Below are positions 18,518-28,400 of a stretch of DNA of 60,597 nucleotides, piece by piece. A model generated the notes under the pieces. That model saw nothing but the letters and a program-made list of their open reading frames with translations. It had not been told where the DNA came from and made no database searches. A program made the translations under genes and the position numbers. The stretch is taken from contig JAITGL010000048.1 of the NCBI GenBank assembly GCA_031280645.1, forward strand, positions 1 through 60,597. The letters run 5' to 3'. This DNA is from Tannerellaceae bacterium (GTDB lineage: Bacteria; Bacteroidota; Bacteroidia; Bacteroidales; Tannerellaceae). The number at the start of each line of letters is the position of its first letter. Positions within the stretch are counted from its first letter, which is position 1.

Positions 18518-19740
18518 AATCGTTTTCCTGTGGGATTAAACATACGGCGAACGGTTGCGAGGGCGTCGATAAAAACGTCTACCTCCTCGATCGTGTTGTA
18601 GAGTGCAAACGATGCGCGGATCGTTCCTTCGATTCCGAGAGCTTTCATGAGCGGTTGAGCGCAATGATGGCCGGTGCGAACAGCTATGCCGAGGCTGTCG
18701 AGCAGCATGCCGGCGTCGTATGGGTGGATGTTGTTGAGCAGGAATGATAATGTAGCGGCTTTTTCGGGAGCTTGTCCTATTATTCTCACATCGCCGGCGT
18801 TGAGCAAGCGCTCGGTTGCGCGGTTGAGTAACAAAGTTTCGTGGGCCGCTATTCGTTCGAGGCCAATGCTGTTTACGTATCGCAGGGCTTCGGCCAGCGC
18901 CGTGCTTCCGATAAAGTCGGGGGTGCCTGCTTCAAACTTGAAAGGCAGCTCGTTGTATGTGGTTTTCTCAAGCGATACAGAGGCTATCATTTCGCCTCCG
19001 CCTTGGTAGGGAGGCAGCCGGTCGAGCCATTCTTCCTTGCCGTAGAGTACGCCGATGCCGGTTGGCCCGTACACTTTATGCGATGAAAATGCGTAAAAGT
19101 CGGCATTGAGCGCTTGTACGTCGATCTTTAAATGAGGGGCAGCCTGAGCTCCGTCGAGCAGTACGGGAACGTTGTAGAGGTGGGCGATTCGTATAATCTC
19201 GGAAGCGTTGTTTACCGTTCCGAGCACGTTGGATATGTGGGCTAGCGATACGATGCGGGTGCGATCGGTAAAAAGGTTGCGGTATGCTTCGATATTGAGT
19301 TCGCCGCGCTCGGTAACCGGAACGGCTTTTATACATATCCCTTTCCGCTCAACTTGTAATTGCCAGGGCACTATGTTGGAGTGGTGTTCCATTTCCGAAA
19401 CGATAACTTCGGCGCCGGGTTCCATAAAGGCGTCGGAGAAAACGGAGGCTACGAGGTTAACAGCTTCGGTTGTTCCTCTTGTGAAGATTATTTCGTTGCT
19501 TGATTTTGCGTTGATAAATTTTTGGGCTTCGCGCCGGGCGTCTTCGTGGGCTTCGGTGGCGGCGCGGCTTAGGAAGTGTACTCCGCGGTGTATGTTGGCG
19601 TTGGCGCGATAATAACCGTCGGTTATTTTTTCTACTACTTGTTGGGGCTTTTGGGTTGTGGCCGCGTTGTCGAAGTATATGAGCGGCTTGCCGTTAATTT
19701 TTTCTTTTAGTATGGGGAAGTTATTCCGTTCTGTTTGCAT
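18511..19740 (-). CDS. sufS: Cysteine desulfurase SufS
   Basis: 409 aa from the ATG at 19740 (MQTERNNF...LIYFDNAATTQKP). PLP lysine lies in AFSSHKVYGPTGIGVLYG and the catalytic Cys in RTGHHCAQPLM, the group II (SufS/CsdA) arrangement. It takes sulfur from cysteine for Fe-S assembly. The open frame runs 51 codons further upstream, but a perfect -7 box (19762-19769) lies within that stretch, so the longer form would be untranscribed. No sufBCD genes are next to it, which means the suf genes are split or located elsewhere. Confidence 0.94.
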   Translation of the reverse strand: MQTERNNFPILKEKINGKPLIYFDNAATTQKPQQVVEKITDGYYRANANIHRGVHFLSRAATEAHEDARREAQKFINAKSSNEIIFTRGTTEAVNLVASVFSDAFMEPGAEVIVSEMEHHSNIVPWQLQVERKGICIKAVPVTERGELNIEAYRNLFTDRTRIVSLAHISNVLGTVNNASEIIRIAHLYNVPVLLDGAQAAPHLKIDVQALNADFYAFSSHKVYGPTGIGVLYGKEEWLDRLPPYQGGGEMIASVSLEKTTYNELPFKFEAGTPDFIGSTALAEALRYVNSIGLERIAAHETLLLNRATERLLNAGDVRIIGQAPEKAATLSFLLNNIHPYDAGMLLDSLGIAVRTGHHCAQPLMKALGIEGTIRASFALYNTIEEVDVFIDALATVRRMFNPTGKRLC

Positions 19741-19761
19741 TTTCTTTAATATTTTGAGCGG

Positions 19762-19769
19762 CAAATATA
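19762..19769 (-). promoter_or_regulatory. -7 promoter box for sufS-vanZ
   Basis: The minus strand reads TATATTTG. Initiation near 19755 gives a leader of about 15 nt and fixes the sufS start at 19740. Confidence 0.65.
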
Positions 19770-19958
19770 CGTGAAAAATATGCCTGCCGGTTATGGGATT
19801 ATGTTTGGCCGACGGCGGCGCCGTCTCAATGCGGCCGATCCGCTTAAGGATGCTCATCATATCGTTCCGCTTCGCTTTTCCATATTTGCGCAAACCGGAT
19901 TTGGGTTGCTTTGCGCCTTACATAATTTGTAGCAAACGTCGTTTTGGATACTTCTTTT

Positions 19959-20188
19959 ACTTTTAAATTTATTGCAATCTACATTTCCGTTGCTCCACCT
20001 CTTTCAACACTTGTTGAAAGCTTCATTTTGGATGCCTTTTTACTTTCAACACTTATTGCAAGCCTCATATCGGTTAATTTGTAGATTTCAACACTTGTTG
20101 AAAGCCTGTTGGGGGGAGATTTCTTCCTTTCAATATTTATTGCAAGCCTTATGTTTGTTGTTTTGCCCTTGTCAATACTTACGGCAAG
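19959..20188. repeat. Array B: six 42-bp palindromic units
   Basis: Units start at 19959, 20001, 20043, 20085, 20127 and about 20169, i.e. an exact 42-bp period. Type 1 has 9-bp arms CTTTCAACA/TGTTGAAAG around CT (20001, 20085). Type 2 has CTTTCAAxA/TATTGCAAG (19959, 20043, 20127). The two types alternate strictly. In the 20127 unit CAATA/TATTG keeps pairing by a compensatory change. Intervening 22-bp spacers are T-rich and poorly conserved. The array lies upstream of the sufS promoter and downstream of the gcvP terminator. No gene is present. Confidence 0.9.
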
Positions 20189-20265
20189 TTTTATGGGATA
20201 GGGATCATTGCAGTTTTTGAGGAGCTGATCCGGAGGCTTTCTCCCTCGTTAAGATATTATTGTAA

Positions 20266-20297
20266 CAAAGCCGCCCGGCAATGCGTCGGGCGGCTTT
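20266..20297 (-). terminator. Rho-independent terminator after gcvP
   Basis: AAAGCCGCCCG (20266-20276) pairs perfectly with CGGGCGGCTTT (20287-20297). It lies 16 nt beyond the gcvP stop codon. A U-run of only three follows within the stem end, then GTTAC on the minus strand. Confidence 0.7.
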
Positions 20298-20312
20298 GCA
20301 GCTTGGGGAGTA

Positions 20313-23195
20313 TCATTCTCCTGAAAAAAAATATGATTTAATGCCTGATGCGGGTTGTGGAACTACGGGCGCGAGGTTGCGGTCGCCGTGAGCGTTGTCA
20401 ATGCGGGCTACGTTGATCCAGAACTTGTTGTCGCGGAGCCAGGGTAGCGGGTATGCGGCTTTGCTGCGGGGGTATGGGTGGTTCCACTCATCGGCGGCAA
20501 CTTCGTATTCGGGGTGCGGGGCGTTTTTCAAGACGTTGTCGTTGGCGGCAGCGCCGTTTTCTACTTCGGCTATTTCGCTGCGGATGCTTAGGAGTACTTC
20601 TACAAAGCGGTCGAGTTCGTTTTTGCTTTCACTTTCGGTGGGTTCGATCATGAGGGTGCCGTGAACGGGGAAGGATAACGTGGGGGCGTGGTATCCGTAG
20701 TCGATCAGGCGTTTGGCTATGTCGGTTTCGTCTATCCCCGACCGTTCTTTTATGGTTCTACATTCGAGGATCAGCTCGTGGGCCACGCGGCCTGTTGATC
20801 CGGCGTAAACTACTCCGTAGGCTTCGTTTAGCTTTGCGGCCAGGTAGTTGGCATTGAGAATGGCTATGCGCGAGGCTTGCGCAAGGCCGGCGGCTCCCAT
20901 CAGCCTGATGTATGCGTATGTTATGGGTAGTATACCTGCGCTTCCGTATGGCGCGGCGGCTACTGTATTTTGCCCGTTGCCTGTGGCAGGATGCGAGGGG
21001 AGGAAGGGGGCTAAGTGGGCGGCTACGCAGATGGGGCCTACGCCGGGACCTCCTCCGCCGTGTGGCGATGCAAAGGTTTTGTGGAGGTTGAGGTGGCATA
21101 CGTCGGCGCCAATGGCTCCGGGGTTGGTGAGGCCTACTTGTGCGTTCATGTTGGCGCCGTCCATGTAAACTTGTCCGCCGCAGGCGTGAACTATGTTGCA
21201 CATTTCTTTGATATCTTTCTCGAATACGCCGTGGGTTGAGGGGTAAGTTATCATGGTCGCTGCCAAGTTGTTTTTGTGTTGCTCGGCTTTGTTGCGGAAG
21301 TCGTCGAGGTCGATATTTCCGTTGGCGTCGGTTATTACGGTTACGGTTAAGTATCCGCATTGTATAGCGCTGGCTGGGTTGGTTCCGTGGGCCGATGCAG
21401 GGAGTAGTACTATGTTGCGGTGTGTTTGCCCGAGGCTTTCCTGGTAGGCGCGGATTACTCGGAGGCCGGCGTATTCGCCTGATGCTCCGGAGTTGGGTTG
21501 GAGACTAACGCCGTCGAGGCCTGTTATGGTTTTAAGGTATTGCGACAGGTTGTGGATCAGTTCGCGATAGCCTTCGGCTTGGTCGGATGGAGCGTATGGG
21601 TGTATGTTTTGAAATTCGGGGCGGCTGATGGCGAATAGTTCAGAGGCTGCGTTGAGCTTCATGGTGCACGATCCGAGTGATATCATCGACTGTGCAAGCG
21701 ATATGTCTTTGCGTCCGAGGCGCGCGATGTAGCGCATTAGTTCTGTTTCGGTATGATACTTGTTAAATACTTCCTGACGGAGGAAGGAGCTTTGGCGTGC
21801 GAGCCATGGGTCGAGGTTTGCGGCTTGCGTTGGGATCTGGTTGTCGTCGCCGTCGTAATCGTGTCCGGCGGCTCCGACAAAGATGTAGAGGAGGATGCCT
21901 ATGTCGGTGGCGTGGGTTGTTTCGTCGATGCTTATTCCAACTTGCCCGGTCTCGAAGTATCTCAAATTTACTTTACATTCGAGGGCTATTTCTCTTAGGG
22001 CTTCGATTGATACGTTGGCGGGGAGTTCGAGCATGAGGGTGTCGAAATAATTGCGGTTTAGTTGCTTGTATCCCATTTCGGCAAGTTTCGAAGCGAGGAA
22101 GTTTGCGTAAGCGTGTATTCGTTCGGCGATGTCGCGCAGTCCTTCGGATCCGTGATATACGGCGTAGAATCCCGACATTACGGCTAAGAGGGCTTGTGCG
22201 GTGCAGATATTCGATGTGGCTTTTTCGCGTTTAATATGTTGTTCGCGCGTTTGGAGCGCTAGGCGATAGGCAGTATGGCCGTAAACGTCTTTTGAGATAC
22301 CGATTATTCGTCCGGGAATGGCTCTTTTATATTCATCCTTAACGGCCATATATGCGGCCGACGGTCCGCCGTAAAACATAGGTATGCCGAATCGTTGCGA
22401 TGATCCGAACACAACGTCGGCTCCCCACTCGCCCGGCGGCGACATTATAACGAGCGCCATCAGGTCGGCGGCTACAGCTACGCGAACGTTTGCGTCGGCG
22501 GCATTTTTAACAAAGTTGCGGTAATCTTCGGCCGATCCGTTTCCGTTGGGGAATTGTACTATTGCTCCGAAGGTTTCGGGTGTAAATATGAAGTTGCGAT
22601 AGTTGCCTGTTTCGATTTTTATTCCTTGCGGGATCATTCGAGTTTGCAAAACGGCTTTGGTGGATTCAAGCACGTTGTTGTCGACAAACAATGTTGCCGA
22701 TCCTGTTTTTACCTGTTCGCGGCTGCGGGTATTGTAGAGCATTGTTGCGGCTTCGGCGGCAGCGCTTGCTTCATCGAGCAGGGAACAGTTTGAGAGTGGC
22801 AGTCCGGTAAGTTCGCATATGGCGGTTTGGAAGTTGAGTAAAGCTTCGAGGCGTCCTTGCGATATTTCGGCTTGGTATGGAGTGTACGACGTGTACCATG
22901 CCGGATTTTCGAGTACGTTTCTCTGTATCGGCGCGGGGCATACGGTTCCGTACCATCCCATTCCGATATATGAGGTAAACGTTTGGTTTTTTGAGGCAAG
23001 CTCGGCAATATGCGCGGCGTATTCCCATTCGGTCATAGGGTCGGGAAGGTCGAGCGGCTTGTCGAGGCGTATATTTGCGGGTATGGTTTGCTCGATTAAT
23101 TGATCGAGCGACGAGGCTCCTACGGTTTCAAGCATAGGCGGGATGTCGTTGTCGGAGATGCCGATGTGCCGGGAGGCGAATAAGTTTGCGTTCAT
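20313..23195 (-). CDS. gcvP: Glycine dehydrogenase (decarboxylating), P-protein
   Basis: 960 aa, the single-chain alpha-beta fused form. The PLP lysine is near residue 706 in NLHKTFASPHGGGGPGVGP, and the N-terminal half shows the second GDC-P domain (YTPYQAEISQGRLEALLNFQT). It decarboxylates glycine as part of the glycine cleavage system. gcvT and gcvH are not in this window. It follows the MBL gene after 23 nt and is the last gene of the lipoprotein-rsmG-MBL-gcvP operon. Confidence 0.96.
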   Translation of the reverse strand: MNANLFASRHIGISDNDIPPMLETVGASSLDQLIEQTIPANIRLDKPLDLPDPMTEWEYAAHIAELASKNQTFTSYIGMGWYGTVCPAPIQRNVLENPAWYTSYTPYQAEISQGRLEALLNFQTAICELTGLPLSNCSLLDEASAAAEAATMLYNTRSREQVKTGSATLFVDNNVLESTKAVLQTRMIPQGIKIETGNYRNFIFTPETFGAIVQFPNGNGSAEDYRNFVKNAADANVRVAVAADLMALVIMSPPGEWGADVVFGSSQRFGIPMFYGGPSAAYMAVKDEYKRAIPGRIIGISKDVYGHTAYRLALQTREQHIKREKATSNICTAQALLAVMSGFYAVYHGSEGLRDIAERIHAYANFLASKLAEMGYKQLNRNYFDTLMLELPANVSIEALREIALECKVNLRYFETGQVGISIDETTHATDIGILLYIFVGAAGHDYDGDDNQIPTQAANLDPWLARQSSFLRQEVFNKYHTETELMRYIARLGRKDISLAQSMISLGSCTMKLNAASELFAISRPEFQNIHPYAPSDQAEGYRELIHNLSQYLKTITGLDGVSLQPNSGASGEYAGLRVIRAYQESLGQTHRNIVLLPASAHGTNPASAIQCGYLTVTVITDANGNIDLDDFRNKAEQHKNNLAATMITYPSTHGVFEKDIKEMCNIVHACGGQVYMDGANMNAQVGLTNPGAIGADVCHLNLHKTFASPHGGGGPGVGPICVAAHLAPFLPSHPATGNGQNTVAAAPYGSAGILPITYAYIRLMGAAGLAQASRIAILNANYLAAKLNEAYGVVYAGSTGRVAHELILECRTIKERSGIDETDIAKRLIDYGYHAPTLSFPVHGTLMIEPTESESKNELDRFVEVLLSIRSEIAEVENGAAANDNVLKNAPHPEYEVAADEWNHPYPRSKAAYPLPWLRDNKFWINVARIDNAHGDRNLAPVVPQPASGIKSYFFSGE

Positions 23196-23218
23196 GTGGG
23201 GATACTGTTATATAATGG

Positions 23219-23857
23219 TTATAGAAATGGGTTATTCAGGCTTTCGTTAATAACGTGGGTTGATGGGCCGTGTCCGGGATATAGTATAGTTTCGTCGGGC
23301 AGCGACAGTATTTTGTCTTTAATTGCGGCAACAAGAACGTCGTGATTACCGCCCCAGAGGTCGGTGCGCCCGATGCTTCCGTTAAATATTGCGTCGCCAA
23401 CGATGGCAAATCCGTCTTTCTTGCTGTAAAAGATGAGACTGCCGGGCGAATGTCCTGGAACGAGTCGCGCCACCAGCTCGGAGTTGCCGAACTTGATTGA
23501 TTCGTTGCCTACAATATAGCGCTCTACCTTAACGGGGGGTATTTTGTCTTGTATGCCAAACATCTTGGCTTGCTCCTGTGGCGAGGGAAGTGTTTCCACA
23601 TCGGCTCGGTGGGCTTTTGGCTTGAGCCCGTAGGTTCGGCTTATAAATTCGTTGCCGAATACATGGTCGAGGTGTAGATGAGTGCAAAGCAGGTGCTTGA
23701 GGGTTAATTTATTTGCGATGATATACTCGCTGAGTTCCTGTTCTTCTTTTTTGCGGAAGCATCCGCAGTCGATCAGCACGGCTTCGCCTGTTTCGTCATG
23801 CAGGACGTATGTGTTTACTGCAAAGTAGTTAAACTCGAAAGATTTAACAAAGATCAT
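23219..23857 (-). CDS. MBL-fold metallohydrolase, glyoxalase II-like
   Basis: 212 aa. Zinc ligands are visible: THLHLDHVFGNEF (HxHxDH, about 60-70), a His in LVPGHSPGSL (about 134), an Asp in AIVGDAIFNGSIGR (about 153), and the terminal YPGHGPST His (about 194). This is the compact glyoxalase II-like subgroup (cytosolic, no signal peptide). The substrate is unknown; thioesters such as lactoylglutathione are not certain because Bacteroidales rarely make glutathione. Its start overlaps the rsmG stop by 4 nt. Confidence 0.88.
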   Translation of the reverse strand: MIFVKSFEFNYFAVNTYVLHDETGEAVLIDCGCFRKKEEQELSEYIIANKLTLKHLLCTHLHLDHVFGNEFISRTYGLKPKAHRADVETLPSPQEQAKMFGIQDKIPPVKVERYIVGNESIKFGNSELVARLVPGHSPGSLIFYSKKDGFAIVGDAIFNGSIGRTDLWGGNHDVLVAAIKDKILSLPDETILYPGHGPSTHVINESLNNPFL

Positions 23858-24489
23858 AATGGTATGTATACAACTTTTTTGGAGCGAAAATATGTTTCAT
23901 TAAAATAGGCGGCGAGTTCAATGCTGATGGCTTTCTTTCTAAACGGCATCAGCTCATGCCCTATTTCTCCGCCTTTAAGGCTTATCAATCCGTTGGGCAA
24001 TGCGTTGTGTTGATGAGCGGCAATGTTTTTCTTCACTATCCTTGCTTGTTCTGACAGCGAGGTTACGCCTCGGCTTACTACGAAATCGTATTGTCCTTTT
24101 TCGTCTTCGGCCCTGCTTTGGGCGAGGTTCACATTCTTGAGGCCGATGGCTGCCGCCACTTCAGTTGCCACCTTTATCTTCTTTCCTGTGCCGTCAATCA
24201 GCTTGAAGCTTACATTGGGGAAGTAAATGGCGAGCGGGATACCCGGAAATCCGCCTCCGGTTCCGATATCCATTACCGACGTGTTGTTCGCAAAGCATAT
24301 CAGCTTGACAATGCCGAGCGAGTGCAGCACGTGATGAAGATAAAGGTTGTCGATATCCTGCCGGGAAATGACGTTGATTTTTGCGTTCCATTCGGCATAG
24401 AGCGCGTTAAGAGCTGCAAGCTGTTCCCGTTGCCCGTTGTCGAGCTCTGGGAAATAACCAAGCAGTGTTGAGAGTTGTGGGTGATACAT
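23854..24489 (-). CDS. rsmG: 16S rRNA (guanine-N7) methyltransferase RsmG
   Basis: 211 aa. The SAM-binding motif DIGTGGGFPGIPLAI (about 71-85), the following KLIDGTGKKIKV and the FVVSRGVTSL segment are typical of GidB/RsmG. It methylates G527 of 16S rRNA; loss gives low-level streptomycin resistance in other bacteria. It sits between a lipoprotein gene (3-nt gap) and the MBL gene (4-nt overlap). Confidence 0.94.
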   Translation of the reverse strand: MYHPQLSTLLGYFPELDNGQREQLAALNALYAEWNAKINVISRQDIDNLYLHHVLHSLGIVKLICFANNTSVMDIGTGGGFPGIPLAIYFPNVSFKLIDGTGKKIKVATEVAAAIGLKNVNLAQSRAEDEKGQYDFVVSRGVTSLSEQARIVKKNIAAHQHNALPNGLISLKGGEIGHELMPFRKKAISIELAAYFNETYFRSKKVVYIPL

Positions 24490-24492
24490 TCT

Positions 24493-25368
24493 TTATATAA
24501 AAGCCTTGATTGCGCTGTCCGAACGCAACAAAGGTTTCAGTTCGTCGAACGAGATTTGCACGGCAATAAGTCCGACGGCGTAGGCCGCTATCTCGTATTC
24601 GTTGAAATAATAGGTGATGCCTTTGTCGTCAATTGCGAAATTGTTGTTCGGGAATACCTCCTCAACGCTAAAGAATCCGATTTCTTCCAGCTCCTTAGCG
24701 CCTGAGAGTTTATGTTCTTTCGTTAGCTTGTCGACAATTATTTTTGCCATCCTGATTTCGAATCCGTCGACAAAGATATCCGGCTCCTCGATTTTTTTCC
24801 CTGTCGACAAATCAATATTGCAGCATGTATAACTATGCGATCCGTGAGCGCCGCCGGAGTAATTCTCAACGCTTACGGCAAAGCTCAAGATGAGGCTGTT
24901 TTCAAACGTCACTACATTCTCTTTCTTTTCATAATAAGAATAGGCCGCGGATGAGATTTCGTCGAGCAGATCCTCCTCGATGTCGTCAACTTCAGCCACT
25001 GGTTGCCGTTCGCTTTCCTCTTTAAAGTATTTTTCCTGCTCGCCGTAAAACGCAAGGTATTGCTCCTTATAATTTTTCGCGGCTTCTTCAGGGGATAGAT
25101 CTGCATAATTATCGCCGAAAAATTCCACTACAAATAGCCGTTGAACAGTCGCCAGCAACCCTGGATTCAGCCCGGCAACCGGATACAGGAATCCGGCTTG
25201 AAGCTCGCTTCCGGGATTATCGGGATTATCAAAAAAATGCGCATTGTGACTTAGCTGTATCGACGTGTATTGAATATTACTTTCAGCCTTTCCGGCCGGT
25301 TTAGGATTGCATCCCGACAAGCACATAAAACTTGCGGTCAATAGAATAAGAGTAGCTTTAAACTTCAT
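24493..25368 (-). CDS. Lipoprotein with DUF3298 (RsiV-like) domain
   Basis: About 291 aa. The lipoprotein signal MKFKATLILLTASFMCLSGC lipidates Cys20. The C-terminal half fits DUF3298/RsiV-like proteins: VENYSGGAHGSHSYTCCNIDLSTGKKI, then FAIDDKGITYYFNEYEIAAYA...ISFDELKPLL. In Bacillus this domain binds lysozyme, but most members have no known ligand. An in-frame ATG at 25377 would add three residues. It is the first gene of an operon with rsmG, MBL and gcvP. Confidence 0.85.
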   Translation of the reverse strand: MKFKATLILLTASFMCLSGCNPKPAGKAESNIQYTSIQLSHNAHFFDNPDNPGSELQAGFLYPVAGLNPGLLATVQRLFVVEFFGDNYADLSPEEAAKNYKEQYLAFYGEQEKYFKEESERQPVAEVDDIEEDLLDEISSAAYSYYEKKENVVTFENSLILSFAVSVENYSGGAHGSHSYTCCNIDLSTGKKIEEPDIFVDGFEIRMAKIIVDKLTKEHKLSGAKELEEIGFFSVEEVFPNNNFAIDDKGITYYFNEYEIAAYAVGLIAVQISFDELKPLLRSDSAIKAFI

Positions 25369-25404
25369 TACTTCCATACTTTTGTTGCTATAAATTTAAC
25401 GCGG

Positions 25405-25412
25405 CAAATATA
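25405..25412 (-). promoter_or_regulatory. -7 promoter box for the DUF3298-rsmG-MBL-gcvP operon
   Basis: The minus strand reads TATATTTG, about 30 nt upstream of the first start codon. Confidence 0.6.
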
Positions 25413-25482
25413 CTACTTATATATTATGAAGCGCCCGATTGTTGATAACTCACCTTAACGCGGCCCGGATCGACCGCTAAAA

Positions 25483-28400
25483 TTATGTGCCAATAAAGCT
25501 TCCATGCTTGCGAATCCAGTAAAGCAAACGGTTAAATATAATATTGTCGGATAAAATAACCGGATTGCCGGTAAGGAATAATTGCTTCCTTGCCCTCGTA
25601 ACCGCCACGTTTAATTTCCTGTCGATAATCATGCCGTCATCTTCAATCATATTAGATATGAACTCCATTTGATAATGTTCATTAATGCAAAACGAATAGA
25701 TAATCATATCGCGCTGGCTCCCCTGATATCGCTCAACCGTATCCACGCTGATTCGGTTCAGAACGGGGATATTCAGTTGCCGTATTTCATTTTTTATGCA
25801 GGCAATCTGGCTTCGGTAAGGAGTAATGATCCCTATTGATTTATTATGGTTAAACGCCAAGCCGTTTTTGAGATAAAGATTATAGAGAGATTCAACAATA
25901 TGCACCGCTATTTCGGCCTCCCTGATATTCCTTTTATTAGATATTCCATGATCTTTCTCCGCCACAACAAACGCTAATCTTTGAGTAGCCACAAGTTTTT
26001 CCCATGAACTATTCGCATCATATTGCACAAACTCAAGCAAGGATTCCTGATGGCTCAGCGGGACAGGTTCAAGTTGGTTACGGTAAAAGAAAGTATTAGG
26101 GAAAGCGCTGATTTCAGGGTGCATCCTCCCCTGCTTATTCAGCATGAAAAGAACATCGTGATTTTCGCATAAGATATTCATCCTGTAAAGACGTTCAAAC
26201 AGCGACATTCGCAGGTCGGCAAGTCCGATGTTCAGCAGTTCGGGATTATCAGTTTTCGAATCCTTTGCCGGCTGCAATACAATAGCGGGTAATTGCTTGT
26301 GATCGCCGATTAGAATAAAGCGGTCAACGGCATTATTTCCCATAGCGTCTTTTGCCGATAGAATGCCTACTATTTGAGGTTCCAGAATCTGCGAGGCTTC
26401 GTCGACAATCGCAACGTTGAAGCGTTTTAACCCGAAGAGTTCCATCTTGCCCGAAATAGAGGCGATGGTTCCCGTAAATATCCGATACTCGCCTATTTTA
26501 TTCTTTAATTCATTTCTGTTTTTGCAGCAAGCAATCACTTTATCCAGCAGTTTATCCCGGTGCGATTCCTTACATGAAAATTCCATGCCGCAGCGAAGAT
26601 ACGGAGGCTGTCCGGCGATGGTATCCAATGCGTCGCAAATTTCATCTACGGCTCTATTTGTGTAGGCTAACAGTAATATATTATTTGATGGTTCCGAATA
26701 AAATTCTTCAACCATAGATTTTAGCGCAAGCGATGTTTTCCCGGTACCGGGCGGACCCGTAACTATAAAATAATCCTTCGCCTGCTTCGCTTTTAATATC
26801 ATCCGATTGATAATATCGCCATAATTACCGGCGATAGATACGGATGAATCAAATTCAGGCTTGCGCTTGCATAATATAAGATCGCGCCGATCAGTATTAG
26901 CGTGCAAAAAGGCATAGATTCCCCTGAACATGGTTTGAAATGAATGATCCATATAATCATGCTCTATTGCGTAACGCTTGTATAACGGAAATATCGAGGT
27001 GTTCCGCTGCCTGAAACGTAATCTTATTAGCAAAGCGTCTGACGATAATTCAACAATAGCTCCTTTGAAGATTTGCCGGTTGGTTACATTGTCGGAATTG
27101 CAATTGCGCTCATATAAAACTATCATGTCGCCCTCGCGGAAGTTAGGCGGCAAATCATCTTCGCGAGACACTTTAAAACGGATGAGCGGGATATCGTCGG
27201 AAGCGTTTAGCTCGCTTATCGTCAGGTTGTACATTATCTCGCCCTCTTCCGTCTTATCGTACAGGGAGGATCGCCATAGAGACGAAAAGCCGCGACCTGA
27301 TTCGTGCGTAACGTTCCCTGTCTTGGCGTAAAACTGTTCCTTGGCAATGAAGCTGTGAAAGGAGTGGAAATAGGCTGATTCGAGATGAGACAGATTATCG
27401 AATATATCTCCGAACAACTCTATCTGCGGAATTATATATTGACTGATAAACTTATTACTTACCCCCGGCTTTGTAATCAGCGTATCAGGATTAACTTGCG
27501 AAATATAGCTTGCCGATATCCTTAATTTAGCCGGATCGCGAGCTATTTGCCATTCGGCGGCGACAATATGATTGCGGATATTCATTATCTCAATTACCGC
27601 CGCCATATAAGGCTGCGTGAATCGCAGGTTGGCTTTTAAATCTTCATACCGCGAATATAAAATATAGGTTTTAAGCGTTTCGTACGACAGTCCGAAAACA
27701 TATCTTATAAGAATATTATAAAGGTATCCTTGCGCCTTATGATTGGGAGATATCAGCGAATAATTATGTTCGGGATACGGGGCCTTGCCCGACTTTAATT
27801 CCACTATAATCGCCCCCCGACCGGATTCCGATTCCATTCTGCCGCCAGATTCTATCATCAGTAAATCCAGGCGGCCTTGTATGCCTAAGGCTTCGCAAAT
27901 AAAACTTGGCTCCAAAATGGCTTTATTGCGGTTAATTTCATACTGCGGGAACAGGACGCTTACAATCTGCCTGATATTGTTGAACTGTATTTTGGAGAGC
28001 TGAAAAAACTCTTCGTCAAGATTCATGCAGGTTGCAAGTTCCAGGGGATACATGCGAAAGAATTTCCGCATTACTTCGGCGTAATCAACCGGGCGCTCGG
28101 CCTGTTCGTTTACAAACTCATCCAAGAATAAATTCGCTGCATTTCCCAGCAGAATATGCTTTGTGTTATCCGTCGCTTTAAATTTATTCATCATGTAAAA
28201 CAGAGGATGGCTGCCGTAATCTTTCACACATTCCGCAAGGGCGCTGATGTCTATTAAATAATCCGGCTCGAGTATTATCAGCTCCGGCAAATAGGTTGTT
28301 TCGTTAATTCTGCAATTCAGAAGATTCAGGCGGCAGTTTTCCCATAATAATGCCCCGACAGACTTAAACTGCGATGCGTTATTGCTATGATATTGCACCC

